Positions 35,774 to 45,390 of a stretch of DNA of 51,878 nt are shown piece by piece (the stretch's first letter is position 1; every line of letters begins with the position of its first letter). The position numbers and the translations under genes are program-made. Where the stretch lies: positions 1 to 51,878 of the forward strand of contig RZYW01000004.1 of NCBI GenBank assembly GCA_009930175.1. The letters run 5' to 3'. The notes under the pieces are model-generated. The model saw only the letters and a list, made by a program, of their open reading frames with translations. It searched no databases and was not told where the DNA came from. The stretch comes from Clostridia bacterium. Its GTDB lineage: Bacteria > Bacillota > Peptococcia > Peptococcales > SKKY01.

Positions 35774-36439
35774 ATGAATGAAAAAAATGAACAAAAGAAG
35801 GTTGGCATAGTTGCTTATCTTTCCTTGATTTTTGCAATTGTATTCTTTTCAGGATTTTTTGCAAAAGCAGCTGGCTGGTTAGGAGTTTTGGACTTTACAG
35901 TTTTAAATGGAGATTATGGAAAAATTATTGGAGAAGGCGGGAAGTCTTTTACATTTAGAGGTACTGGGGGTTATGGAGCAAAAGATGGTTTTCTTTTTGC
36001 TTTAAACCTAATTCCTACTGTTATGTTTGCACTTGCAGTAGTTTCTGTTGTTGAATATCTTGGTGCTTTAGATGCAGCAAGACAACTTTTAACACCACTA
36101 TTAAGACCTTTACTTGGAATACCTGGAAGTACAGGATTAGCTTTAATTGCAAGTCTTCAAAGTACTGACGCAGGAGCAGGTATGACAAAGTTGTTATACG
36201 ACGAAAAGGAAATTACAAATGATGAACGTACTATTTTTGCGGCATTTCAGTTTACTGCAGGAGGTACTATAACAAATTATTTTGCTACAGGAGCTGCTTT
36301 ATTTGCATTAAGTGCTGCTGACGGAAGCATGGCAGTAACCGTTCCTTTAATTGTACCTTTTGTTGTAATAATGATTTTTAAAGTTTTTGGTGCTAACTTA
36401 ATGCGCTTTTATTTAAAAGCTGCTTCTAAAAAACAATAG
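35774..36439 (+). CDS. yjiH: YjiH-like membrane protein (nucleoside-recognition/Gate domain)
   Basis: 221-aa integral membrane protein with several helices and a Gate-domain core (ALNLIPTVMFALAVVSVVEY, then a Ser/Gly-rich loop SLQSTDAGAGMTKLLYD). It resembles E. coli YjiH, which is encoded with YjiG and is thought to form a two-part transporter. ATG35774 is preferred over ATG35759 because GGGGG (35761-35765) lies 8 nt upstream. It is 36 nt after hemB. Confidence 0.82.
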   Translation: MNEKNEQKKVGIVAYLSLIFAIVFFSGFFAKAAGWLGVLDFTVLNGDYGKIIGEGGKSFTFRGTGGYGAKDGFLFALNLIPTVMFALAVVSVVEYLGALDAARQLLTPLLRPLLGIPGSTGLALIASLQSTDAGAGMTKLLYDEKEITNDERTIFAAFQFTAGGTITNYFATGAALFALSAADGSMAVTVPLIVPFVVIMIFKVFGANLMRFYLKAASKKQ

Positions 36440-36469
36440 TAACATAAGACATAATTCAGGGGGATAAAT

Positions 36470-36931
36470 ATGGAAATTAAAGAGAAAAAAATGATTACAG
36501 ATGTGTTTGTTGATGGAGCCCGTAAGGGATGGAATATAGGAATATCTAGTGTAATGCCAAATGTTATGATGGCTTTTGTTATCATTCATGCTTTAAAGAT
36601 TACTGGGATTCTAGATATTTTAGGCAAGGTTTTTGGGCCTGTTATGGCAGTTTTTGGTTTGCCTGGAGAAGCAGCTACAGTTTTAATGGGAGCTTGGCTT
36701 TCTATGGGGGGCGGAGTTGGAGTTGCAGTTAGTTTATTTACCCAGGGTGTAATTGATGGGGCTCAGGTGGCTATTTTAACTCCTGCTATTTTTCTAATGG
36801 GTGCTCAAATTCAATATGCTGGACGTTTACTTGGTGCTGCAGAAGTTGAAAGCAGACATTACGGTATATTATTTGGTATTTGTATTTTAAATGCTTTTTT
36901 ATCAATGTTTGTAATGAGATTTTTTGTCTGA
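36470..36931 (+). CDS. yjiG: YjiG-like membrane protein
   Basis: 153-aa membrane protein closely resembling E. coli YjiG: FVDGARKGWNIG, LPGEAATVLMGAWLSMGGGVG and AGRLLGAAEV match the family pattern. It is half of the YjiH-YjiG pair, each carrying a Gate domain like SpmA/SpmB. GGGGGAT precedes ATG36470. The next gene is a peptidase, as in the E. coli iadA-yjiGH cluster, which suggests import of a peptide-like substrate. Confidence 0.85.
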   Translation: MEIKEKKMITDVFVDGARKGWNIGISSVMPNVMMAFVIIHALKITGILDILGKVFGPVMAVFGLPGEAATVLMGAWLSMGGGVGVAVSLFTQGVIDGAQVAILTPAIFLMGAQIQYAGRLLGAAEVESRHYGILFGICILNAFLSMFVMRFFV

Positions 36932-36959
36932 TCTTTAGCAAAAAAAGGAGGGCAAGATT

Positions 36960-38084
36960 ATGGAAATTTTAAAGATTGTTGAATCATTAAAAGATGAAGT
37001 TTATTCAATATATAATCATCTTCACAGTATTCCTGAAAAGAGCTGGGAAGAATATAAAACATCTGAATTTATTAAAGGTAAACTTGAAGAAGCTGGTTTT
37101 AATGTTACCGCTAATGTAAACAATACTACAGGAATTATCGCAGTTCTTAAAGGAAAAGAAGATGGTATTGTTTATTCTGTAAGAGCTGATATGGATGCTT
37201 TAATGTTTAATGTGGATGGTGCAGAAAAAGCTGTTCATGCCTGCAGTCATGATGCGAACAGTACAATGGCTTTAGCTGCAGCTTTGGCTGTTGCAAAAAA
37301 AGGAATTAAAAAAGGCACTCTTAAGATGGTATTTCAACCTGCAGAAGAGGTTCTTGGTGGAGCAGAGTCTATGCTTGAAAGTGGATTACTTTCAGATGTA
37401 GATGAAATGGTAGGGATTCACCTTCGTCCTATACAAGAGGCAAAATTAAATCAAGCTACACCGGCTCTTTCTCACGGGGCTTCAGGCTTTATGAATGCTA
37501 CAATTAAAGGTCTTAATTCTCATGGAGCAAGACCTCACCTTGGAATAAATGCAATTGATGCAGGAGCTGCAATTGTAAATGCAATTAACGCAATAAAATT
37601 AAACCCTTCAGTTCCTTATTCTGTAAAAACTACAAAGTTTATTGCAGGGGGTTCAGCACCAAACGTTATTCCAGATAAAGCAGAAATGGTTTTTGATATG
37701 AGAGCTCAGACAAATGAAGCAATGGAAGAGCTAATTGAAAAAACTAAACAAGCTATAATTAATGGAGCTAAAACTGTTGGAGCCGAGGTTGAAGTTGAGC
37801 ATCGTGGAGGAGTTCCAGGAGCAGCTCATGATAAAGATGTTGTAAACAGAACCAGAGAGGCAATTATAGAGGTTCTTGGAGAAGCAATGGATCCTATTAT
37901 TACACCTGGCGGGGAAGATTTCCACTATTACAGCACAAAGGGAAATATAAAAACAGCCTATATTGGATTAGGTGCGGATTTAACACCAGGTTTGCATAGT
38001 ATTGATATGGTTTATAACAAAGAAGCTATTTTAACTGGAGCAAAAATTATAGCAGTTGCAGTTGACTCCAGACTTAACAGTTAA
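36960..38084 (+). CDS. M20-family amidohydrolase/peptidase
   Basis: 374-aa metal-dependent amidohydrolase (M20D, aminoacylase/IAA-amino-acid-hydrolase-like). Metal residues: HACSHD (about residues 91-96; usual HACGHD with Gly replaced by Ser), QPAEEVLGGA (about 126-135), GIHLRP and the terminal GGEDFHYYS. A dimerisation domain inserts at about 170-285. AAAGGAGGG precedes ATG36960. It would cleave an amide, acyl-amino acid or dipeptide imported by YjiHG; the substrate is inferred only from context. Confidence 0.88.
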   Translation: MEILKIVESLKDEVYSIYNHLHSIPEKSWEEYKTSEFIKGKLEEAGFNVTANVNNTTGIIAVLKGKEDGIVYSVRADMDALMFNVDGAEKAVHACSHDANSTMALAAALAVAKKGIKKGTLKMVFQPAEEVLGGAESMLESGLLSDVDEMVGIHLRPIQEAKLNQATPALSHGASGFMNATIKGLNSHGARPHLGINAIDAGAAIVNAINAIKLNPSVPYSVKTTKFIAGGSAPNVIPDKAEMVFDMRAQTNEAMEELIEKTKQAIINGAKTVGAEVEVEHRGGVPGAAHDKDVVNRTREAIIEVLGEAMDPIITPGGEDFHYYSTKGNIKTAYIGLGADLTPGLHSIDMVYNKEAILTGAKIIAVAVDSRLNS

Positions 38085-38123
38085 CTTGTTTAATATGAAG
38101 TAATAAATGGTAATTTATGTTTT

Positions 38124-38150
38124 AAGGCTCATTAATTAATGAGCCTTTTT
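38124..38150 (+). terminator. Palindromic terminator between the peptidase gene and hemL
   Basis: A perfect 24-bp palindrome (38124-38147; about 10-bp stem, 4-nt loop) followed by T's to 38150. It separates hemL from the upstream tetrapyrrole genes. Confidence 0.85.
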
Positions 38151-38175
38151 ACTAGAAAACAGGAGTGAAAAACAA

Positions 38176-39459
38176 ATGATTTTTAACAATTCAAATAAAG
38201 CTTTTGAAAAAGCTCAGCAGGTAATCCCTGGTGGTGTAAACAGCCCTGTAAGAGCATTTAAATCTGTAGGAAGAAAACCAGTTTTTATTAAAAAAGGATA
38301 CGGACCATATATGGAAGATATAGATGGTAATAAGTATATTGATTATGTTTTATCCTGGGGTCCTTTAATTTTAGGTCATTCAGATCCAGATATTGTAAAA
38401 TCTCTTTACACAAGTATTGATTCAGGAACAAGTTTCGGTGCACCAACAGAAGTAGAAACTGAAATTGCTCAGTTGGTTATTGATGCCTTTCCGGCAATGG
38501 ATATGGTGAGAATGGTAAACTCTGGTACTGAGGCTACTATGAGTGCTCTTAGACTTGCCAGAGCTTATACAAAAAGAGATAAAATATTAAAATTTGAAGG
38601 ATGTTATCATGGGCATTCAGATTCTCTTTTAATAAAAGCTGGCTCAGGAGCTTTAACTTTAGGAGTTCCATCAAGTCCTGGAGTTCCTGCTGATATAGCT
38701 TCCAGCACTATTACGGGAAGATATAATGATTTAGACAGTCTTTATGAAATATTTAGTAGATATCAAGGACAAATTGCCGGGGTTATAATTGAACCAGTTG
38801 CAGGTAATATGGGAGTAGTACCTGGAAATATTAAGTTTTTGAAAGAACTGAGAAAACTTTGTACTGAACAAGGAACAGTTCTGATTTTTGATGAGGTTAT
38901 GAGTGGTTTTAGAGTTGCCTGGGGAGGAGCTCAAGTATTATTTGATATTGAACCAGATTTAACAACTTTAGGTAAAATTATTGGTGGAGGACTACCTGTT
39001 GGCGCTTATGGGGGTAAAAAGGAAATAATGGAGCTTGTAGCTCCCCTTGGACCAATGTATCAGGCAGGAACTCTTTCTGGTAATCCTCTTGCTATGAATG
39101 CAGGGCTTACAGCTTTAAAAAAACTTAGAGATACAAATGCTTACGATTTTCTAGAAAAACAATCTGCTAAGCTTGAAAAAGGTCTTAAAGATTTAACAGA
39201 AAAGAATTCTATAAATGCAAGTTTTAACAGAGTAGGTTCTATGGTAGGTATGTTTTTTAATGATGAAGAAGTTACTGATTTTGACAGAGCAGTTAAATCA
39301 GATGTTCAAAAGTTTAGTAAATTCTTTAATGGTTTATTGGAAAAAGGTGTTTACATTGCTCCCTCTCAATTTGAGTCATGGTTTTTATCAACAAAACATG
39401 ATGATGATATAATAAATGAAACATTAGAAAAATCTGATATAGTTTTGAAAAACTTATAA
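38176..39459 (+). CDS. hemL: Glutamate-1-semialdehyde 2,1-aminomutase
   Basis: 427-aa PLP enzyme converting glutamate-1-semialdehyde to 5-aminolevulinate. The PLP lysine is in [18 protein letters not shown] (about residues 261-278), with [15 protein letters not shown] (about 115-129) and [16 protein letters not shown] lies about 9 nt before ATG38176. It is separated from hemB by the yjiHG-peptidase module and a terminator; no convincing promoter was found in the 38085-38175 gap, so it may depend on readthrough. Confidence 0.97.
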   Translation: MIFNNSNKAFEKAQQVIPGGVNSPVRAFKSVGRKPVFIKKGYGPYMEDIDGNKYIDYVLSWGPLILGHSDPDIVKSLYTSIDSGTSFGAPTEVETEIAQLVIDAFPAMDMVRMVNSGTEATMSALRLARAYTKRDKILKFEGCYHGHSDSLLIKAGSGALTLGVPSSPGVPADIASSTITGRYNDLDSLYEIFSRYQGQIAGVIIEPVAGNMGVVPGNIKFLKELRKLCTEQGTVLIFDEVMSGFRVAWGGAQVLFDIEPDLTTLGKIIGGGLPVGAYGGKKEIMELVAPLGPMYQAGTLSGNPLAMNAGLTALKKLRDTNAYDFLEKQSAKLEKGLKDLTEKNSINASFNRVGSMVGMFFNDEEVTDFDRAVKSDVQKFSKFFNGLLEKGVYIAPSQFESWFLSTKHDDDIINETLEKSDIVLKNL

Positions 39460-39482
39460 AATACTAAGGATGGTGCTGAAAA

Positions 39483-40256
39483 GTGGACGCTTACGAAAAA
39501 TTTATCAGTGATCTTAAAAGAGTTTTTGATCTTGATTTAACAGGATATAAAAGGCCCCAAATGGAAAGAAGAATAAACAGTCTTATGAGAGTTTTGAAAA
39601 TAGAAGGATACGATGCTTTTATAAATGAGATGAAAGGTGAACAGGCAATTTTCAACAGATTCCTTGATCATCTTACAATTAACGTTTCCGAATTCTTTAG
39701 AAACCAGGCTCAATGGGATGTTTTAAGAGAAAAAATAATTCCCGACTTACTTACAAAATCTAATGAATTAAGAATTTGGTCTGCAGGATGTTCAACGGGA
39801 CAGGAACCATATAGTCTGGCAATGCTAATGGAAGAGCATTTTCCAAGAGTAAATTATTCTATTCTTGCCTCGGACTTTGATATAAGAGTTCTTGATAAAG
39901 CAAAAGCAGGAAAATATACTGAACGAGAAGTAGCGGGTATGGAAAGTAAGTACCTGACAAAATATTTTAGTAAAAATAATGAAGAATACAATGTATTGGA
40001 AAGTTTAAAAAGAAAAATAACTTTCAAAAAGCACAATTTAATTACAGAAAGATTTGAATCCGGCTTTGACTTAATTCTTTGCAGAAATGTAGTAATATAT
40101 TTTACCGAAGAAACTAAGGCAGAGTTATATAAGAACTTCTTTAACTCATTAAAGCCCGGGGGAATTCTTTTCACAGGAAGTACTGAACAAATAATAACAG
40201 CAAGGGAAATTGGATATTCCAGCGCTGCAATTTTCTTTTATCAAAAGCCAATGTAA
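39483..40256 (+). CDS. cheR: CheR-type protein-glutamate methyltransferase
   Basis: 257-aa SAM-dependent methyltransferase that methylates chemoreceptor glutamates. An N-terminal helical domain (about 1-75) and a SAM-binding domain with WSAGCSTGQEPYSLAM (about residues 99-114) and DLILCRNVVIYF (about 197-208). GTG39483 with AAGGATGG upstream, 23 nt after hemL. No chemoreceptor, cheB or cheD is nearby. Confidence 0.93.
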   Translation: MDAYEKFISDLKRVFDLDLTGYKRPQMERRINSLMRVLKIEGYDAFINEMKGEQAIFNRFLDHLTINVSEFFRNQAQWDVLREKIIPDLLTKSNELRIWSAGCSTGQEPYSLAMLMEEHFPRVNYSILASDFDIRVLDKAKAGKYTEREVAGMESKYLTKYFSKNNEEYNVLESLKRKITFKKHNLITERFESGFDLILCRNVVIYFTEETKAELYKNFFNSLKPGGILFTGSTEQIITAREIGYSSAAIFFYQKPM

Positions 40257-40283
40257 AAAAATATATTAACAGGAGGTTATGTA

Positions 40284-40799
40284 ATGGGAATATATAAGGT
40301 AGCAGGTTTTATGCCTCAAATTGATGAAGATGCTTTCGTTGCTGAAAGTGCAAGTGTTATGGGTAATGTTTTATTAAAAAAAGGTGGGAGTATTTGGTTT
40401 AATGCTACAGTAAGAGCTGATCTTGATAAAATTGTTATTGGTGAGCATTCAAATATTCAGGATAATTGTGTTGTTCATCTTGATGTAAACATGCCTGTAA
40501 TTGTTGGGGATTATGTTACTGTTGGACATGGTTGTATTCTTCATGCATGTAAAATTGGTGATAAAGCTTTAATTGGAATGGGAGCGACTCTATTAGATAA
40601 TGTAGAAGTTGGAGAAGGGGCTATAATAGCAGCAGGTTCTGTTGTTGCACCAAATACTAAAATACCTCCATATTCTATGGTTATGGGTATTCCAGGAAAA
40701 GTTGTTAAAGAGCTGGATCCTTCTACAGAGTCAGACAGGGTAAATCATGCCCTTGAATATGAAAAGTTATGGAAAGAATTATATAAAAATAAAGCTTAG
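40284..40799 (+). CDS. Gamma-carbonic-anhydrase-like hexapeptide-repeat protein
   Basis: 171-aa left-handed beta-helix protein (YrdA/PaaY/CaiE type). Metal histidines are in NCVVHLD (about residues 72-78) and VGHGCILHAC (about 92-101). The family includes active carbonic anhydrases and acyltransferase-like proteins. AGGAGG precedes ATG40284. The terminator starts inside its last codons. Confidence 0.92.
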   Translation: MGIYKVAGFMPQIDEDAFVAESASVMGNVLLKKGGSIWFNATVRADLDKIVIGEHSNIQDNCVVHLDVNMPVIVGDYVTVGHGCILHACKIGDKALIGMGATLLDNVEVGEGAIIAAGSVVAPNTKIPPYSMVMGIPGKVVKELDPSTESDRVNHALEYEKLWKELYKNKA

Positions 40800-40822
40800 C
40801 GTCCTTTGCTAGGCTTTTTTTT
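40792..40822 (+). terminator. Terminator overlapping the end of the carbonic-anhydrase-like gene
   Basis: A 9-bp stem (40792-40800 with 40808-40816, one G-U), a 7-nt loop and eight T's. The stop codon 40797-40799 is in the left arm. Confidence 0.87.
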
Positions 40823-40864
40823 CTAAAAAATAAGTAAAATTTTAAGCAGAGGGAAGATATATAT

Positions 40865-43009
40865 ATGGAAAATTACATTTTTGCACTGGATATAGGCACA
40901 AGGTCTGTAGTTGGTATCTTATTGAAAGCTATAGGAGAACAGTTTGAATTTATCGACCTTGAATATGTTGAACATCAGGAAAGAGCTATGCTTAATGGCC
41001 AGATACATAATGCACCACTGGTTAGTAAAGTTGTAAAAAAAGTAAAAGAAAAGCTGGAAGAAAGAAATAATATTGTTCTTAAAAAGACATCCGTTGCTGC
41101 TGCTGGGAGATCTCTTGTAACTCGTAAAGAAACAATATCAGAAGAATTTCAAGAAGACAGGTTTATAAGTAAAGAAGATATAACCAGGTTAAAATTACGA
41201 TGTGTTCATAAAACTCAATATCAACTAAAGATGTCAGATACAGATCAGGAATATACTAATTATTATTGTGTTGGATATAGTGTTCGGAAGAGCTTTTTGG
41301 ATGATATAGAACTTGGAAATTTAGAAGGTCAGAAAGGTAAAAAAATATCCGTTGAAATAGTAGCAGCCTTCTTACCAAAAATTGTTCTTGAATCATTGAA
41401 ATATGTAGTTGAAGATAATGATTTAATTCTTGAAAATCTTACCTTGGAGCCAATTGCTGCAATTAATGCTATAATTCCTTCAACAATGAGAAAGTTAAAT
41501 CTGGTTCTTGTTGATATAGGAGCAGGAACATCTGATATTGCAATAAGTTCTGAAGGAGCTATAAATGCTTATGGGATGGTTCCAATGGCCGGAGATGAAG
41601 TAACGGAAAAACTTTCCACAGACTATCTTTTAGATTTCAACGAAGCCGAAAGAATTAAAAGACTTATAAAAAATCAGGATGAAATAGAATATAAAGATGT
41701 TCTGGGCTTTTCAAATTTAATGAAAAGTGAAGATTTATTAAAAAATATTGAGCCAGTTTCCCTAAAACTTTCATCTGAAATAGCTGAAACTATTTTACAG
41801 CTTAATGGTAAAGCACCTCAAGCAGTTGTTCTTATTGGGGGAGGGAGTCTGACTCCTGACATTAATGTTATGATTGCCCAAAATTTAGGTTTACCGGAAA
41901 ACAGAGTAGCTGTACAAAGTGCCCGCTCAATTAATGACGTAATTAATATTCCTGAAGAATATAAGGGGCCTGAATATATTACTCCTGTTGGGATTGCTCT
42001 TACTTATCGAAATGATTCAAATCTTGGCTTTATTCAGGTAATGGTTAATGATTATCCAGTTAGTGTTTTAAATTTAGGAGTAAACACTGCCTTTGACGCA
42101 TTGTTAAGTGCGGGGATTCCTTCAGAGAAGATATATCCAAAAGCCGGAGAACCCAAGACAATTAAAGTAAATGGTAAAGTTAGAATTATTCCGGGAACAC
42201 CACCTTTACCATCAGAAATATTGATTAATGAAGAACCTGGGAAAATAGAAAGTTTTATTCAGCCAGATGATTTTATTACTTTTATTCCAGGGGAAGAAGG
42301 CAGAGAAGGAAAAGTAACTCTTAAAGATATAGTTCCTGAAATGAAAAAAGTATTTTATGAAAATCAGGAGATAGTTATCCCAGTTGAAATTATGGTTGAC
42401 GGAGTTGAAACTGAGGATTTAAGTATGGAACTTAAAGATAATGCAAATGTTACAGTTAGGTTAATAGACTCTATTGGGGAGTTAATGGGTTCAATAGATA
42501 GTAAATTCCTTGATAGAACAGATTACAATATTAGTACAGATAACAATTTAAGATTTAAATCTTTAAATAAATATGACTTTATTATTAATGGAACTTTAGC
42601 AGGAATTAATTACAGGCTTCAAAATGGAGACAAAATTGAAACAATTAAGAAAAGTGATGAAGAATATATATTGGAAAATGTATTAAAAGATGAAATAGAG
42701 AAACTTGAGAAAAAATTTATCACGGTTACTATGGATGAGGAACCAATAAAAATAATTGTTTCAGATTACGAAATATATCATAATAACAGATTAGCAAACT
42801 TAGAGGATAAAATTAGCGATGGTGATTATGTAAATATTAAAAGAAGTGAGTTAAAGCAACCCTTATTAATCGATCTTTTTAAAGAAATTAATTTTACTCC
42901 TAAAGCCCCAGAAGGATTAACAAAGGTAGAAGTACTTTTAAATGGCAAAGAAGCAGAGTATATTAGTCCAATTAATGATGGTGATGAAGTCAGTATTATC
43001 TGGAGGTAA
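40865..43009 (+). CDS. FtsA/PilM-like ATPase with C-terminal beta-grasp-like repeats
   Basis: 714-aa actin-fold protein. The ATPase part (about residues 1-385) has phosphate 1 ALDIGTRSVVG (about 7-17), phosphate 2 LVDIGAGTSDIAI (about 216-228) and adenosine VVLIGGGSLTP (about 320-330). It is related to FtsA but too long for the canonical cell-division protein (about 410-440 aa). The C-terminal 330 residues contain several segments ending in a GD-V-I pattern (about 575-595, 632-660, 686-714), like ubiquitin/ThiS beta-grasp modules. GAGGGAAG precedes ATG40865. LonB follows 2 nt later. The role is unknown; a membrane scaffold or assembly motor is inferred. Confidence 0.82.
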   Translation: MENYIFALDIGTRSVVGILLKAIGEQFEFIDLEYVEHQERAMLNGQIHNAPLVSKVVKKVKEKLEERNNIVLKKTSVAAAGRSLVTRKETISEEFQEDRFISKEDITRLKLRCVHKTQYQLKMSDTDQEYTNYYCVGYSVRKSFLDDIELGNLEGQKGKKISVEIVAAFLPKIVLESLKYVVEDNDLILENLTLEPIAAINAIIPSTMRKLNLVLVDIGAGTSDIAISSEGAINAYGMVPMAGDEVTEKLSTDYLLDFNEAERIKRLIKNQDEIEYKDVLGFSNLMKSEDLLKNIEPVSLKLSSEIAETILQLNGKAPQAVVLIGGGSLTPDINVMIAQNLGLPENRVAVQSARSINDVINIPEEYKGPEYITPVGIALTYRNDSNLGFIQVMVNDYPVSVLNLGVNTAFDALLSAGIPSEKIYPKAGEPKTIKVNGKVRIIPGTPPLPSEILINEEPGKIESFIQPDDFITFIPGEEGREGKVTLKDIVPEMKKVFYENQEIVIPVEIMVDGVETEDLSMELKDNANVTVRLIDSIGELMGSIDSKFLDRTDYNISTDNNLRFKSLNKYDFIINGTLAGINYRLQNGDKIETIKKSDEEYILENVLKDEIEKLEKKFITVTMDEEPIKIIVSDYEIYHNNRLANLEDKISDGDYVNIKRSELKQPLLIDLFKEINFTPKAPEGLTKVEVLLNGKEAEYISPINDGDEVSIIWR

Positions 43010-43011
43010 AT

Positions 43012-45390
43012 ATGAATATTAAAGAAGACAGGAAAATACCATTTAATAAACTTAAAAATATAATAGATCCAGATATTTTTAATTTTAATACTACTGAAGA
43101 AATAGCTGCATCTGATGGGATAATTGGTCAAGACAGGGCAGTAAGATCAACACAATTAGGCCTGATGATAAATAAAAAAGGCTATAATATATATATATCA
43201 GGAACTACAGGTACAGGGAAAACAAGTTATGCCAGAAAAGTACTTGGTAAAAAAGCAAAAGAAGAACCGGTTCCTAATGATATTTGTTATGTATATAATT
43301 TCAGGCAAAACAGCAATCCAAGTTTAATTGAGCTTCCAAGTGGAAAAGGGAAAGAATTCAAAAAAGATATGGAAGACTTTTCCAATGACATTCAGGAAAG
43401 TATTGAAAAGGCATTTTCAAGCAGCGATTATGAAGAACAAAAAAAAGAAATTTATTCTCAGGTAAAAAAGAAAAGACAAGAGAAAATGCAGGAATTATAT
43501 AAATATGCAGAAGAACAGGGCTTTGTATTAAAAGGTTCCAATGCAGGATATTTAAGTATTCCAATTTTAGACGGAAAAGAAATAGATGCAGAAACATATG
43601 AGAATCTTGATTCTGAAATTAAGCAAAAAATTGCGGATAAGTCTATTAACGTACATGAAAAAGCGGGAGAAGTAATAAAGAAAGTTCAAGAAACAGATAA
43701 CGAAGGAAAAGAAAAAATAAAAGAAGCTCAAGATAACTTAGCATTGTCAGCTATTGGGCATATTATAAAAAAAATATCTGAAAAGTATAATGATAACGAG
43801 AAGATAGTAAAATATCTTGAAGATATAAAAAAAGATATTTTGGAAAATATTAATATCTTTATTGAAAAAAGAGAAGAAGTAAATATGCTTCCATTAAATT
43901 TCTTTAAAAAAGATGAAAAACAAGAAACTCTTTCAAAATATAAAGTTAATTTACTGGTAGACAATAGTGAGTCTGAAGGAGCTCCAGTTATTTTTGAATC
44001 AAATCCTACATATCATAATCTTGCTGGAAGAATTGAATATGATAATGAAATGGGTGTAATTATTACTGATTACAAAAACATAAAGGCAGGAGCTATCCAC
44101 AGGGCTAACGGTGGTTACCTTATTTTGCAGGCAAGAGATGTGTTAATGAACCCTTTTGTTTGGGAGGCTTTAAAAAGAGTTATCTCAACTGAGGAATTGA
44201 ACATCGATGATCTAAGAGAACAATATGGAGCAATTATAATAAATAGTTTAAAACCAGAGCCTCTTAAAGTTAAATTAAAAATTATTTTAATTGGTTCACC
44301 AGAAATATATTATCTTTTATATCACTATGATGAAGATTTTAAAAAATTGTTTAAAATAAAGGCTGATTTTGATGAGGAAATGGATTTTAACAGTCTCCAT
44401 TTGAATAAATTGGCTGAGTTTATTGGTAATTTCTGTAAAGAAGAAAAGATTCGTCATTTAGATAAAGGTGGAATGGCAAAATTAGTTGAGTACAGTATGC
44501 GCTTATCGGGAAGCCAGTCTAAATTAGCAACAAGATTTAATGAATTAATTGAAATAGTTTTTGAAGCAAATGCTTATGCTGAAATGGAAAAGAAAAAAAA
44601 TATAGATGAAAATTCTTTAATAAAAGCTATTAGAGAAAAGGATTACCGCAGAAACACTTATCAGGAAAAATTAAATGAAGAAATAAAGAAAAACCGTATA
44701 ATTATATCAACTGAAGGTAAAGAAACGGGGCAAATTAATGGCCTTGCAGTTCTTTCTCTTGGTGATTTTATGTTTGGGAAACCAAGCAGAATTACTGTTT
44801 CTACTTTTATGGGTAAATCTGGAATTGTAAATATAGAAAGAGAAAGTAAGCTATCCGGGAAAATTCATGATAAGGGAGTATTAATTTTATCTGGTTTTAT
44901 GGGAGAGGAGTTTGCTCAGGATAAGCATTTGAGCTTCTCAGCTAATATAGTTTTTGAACAATTATATGGTGGAATTGATGGAGACAGTGCTTCCAGTGCT
45001 GAACTATATGCATTGTTATCAAGTCTCTCAGGAGTAGCAATAGACCAAGGCATAGCAGTTACAGGATCAGTAAACCAAAAGGGTGAAATTCAGCCTATTG
45101 GAGGAGTAACAGAAAAAATTGAGGGCTTCTTTGATGTATGTAATCAGAGAGGACTTTCAGGCACTCAGGGAGTTATTATTCCCCAGCAAAATATTGAAGA
45201 TCTTGTTTTGAAAAATGAAGTTATAGATGCAGTGAAAGATGGCAAATTTCATATTTATTCCGTTCAATATATAAGACAGGGAATTGAAATATTAACAGGG
45301 TTTTCATACGAAGAGATTAAAGAGCTTGTTAATAAAAAGCTGCAAACCTTTGATGAAAAGGAAGAAAAAAATGAAGATGATGAAAACTAA
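43012..45390 (+). CDS. LonB-like ATP-dependent protease (AAA/Lon proteolytic domain)
   Basis: 792-aa Lon-family protease of the divergent type with an AAA_32-like region. Walker A is SGTTGTGKTS (about residues 61-70), a long helical insertion covers about 120-300, and ANGGYLILQ (about 365-373) lies in the ATPase core. The Lon dyad is Ser659 (GDSAS) and Lys702 (GVTEKIEG). GGAGG precedes ATG43012. No N-terminal substrate-binding LAN domain. It overlaps the secreted protein gene by 20 nt. Confidence 0.92.
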   Translation: MNIKEDRKIPFNKLKNIIDPDIFNFNTTEEIAASDGIIGQDRAVRSTQLGLMINKKGYNIYISGTTGTGKTSYARKVLGKKAKEEPVPNDICYVYNFRQNSNPSLIELPSGKGKEFKKDMEDFSNDIQESIEKAFSSSDYEEQKKEIYSQVKKKRQEKMQELYKYAEEQGFVLKGSNAGYLSIPILDGKEIDAETYENLDSEIKQKIADKSINVHEKAGEVIKKVQETDNEGKEKIKEAQDNLALSAIGHIIKKISEKYNDNEKIVKYLEDIKKDILENINIFIEKREEVNMLPLNFFKKDEKQETLSKYKVNLLVDNSESEGAPVIFESNPTYHNLAGRIEYDNEMGVIITDYKNIKAGAIHRANGGYLILQARDVLMNPFVWEALKRVISTEELNIDDLREQYGAIIINSLKPEPLKVKLKIILIGSPEIYYLLYHYDEDFKKLFKIKADFDEEMDFNSLHLNKLAEFIGNFCKEEKIRHLDKGGMAKLVEYSMRLSGSQSKLATRFNELIEIVFEANAYAEMEKKKNIDENSLIKAIREKDYRRNTYQEKLNEEIKKNRIIISTEGKETGQINGLAVLSLGDFMFGKPSRITVSTFMGKSGIVNIERESKLSGKIHDKGVLILSGFMGEEFAQDKHLSFSANIVFEQLYGGIDGDSASSAELYALLSSLSGVAIDQGIAVTGSVNQKGEIQPIGGVTEKIEGFFDVCNQRGLSGTQGVIIPQQNIEDLVLKNEVIDAVKDGKFHIYSVQYIRQGIEILTGFSYEEIKELVNKKLQTFDEKEEKNEDDEN

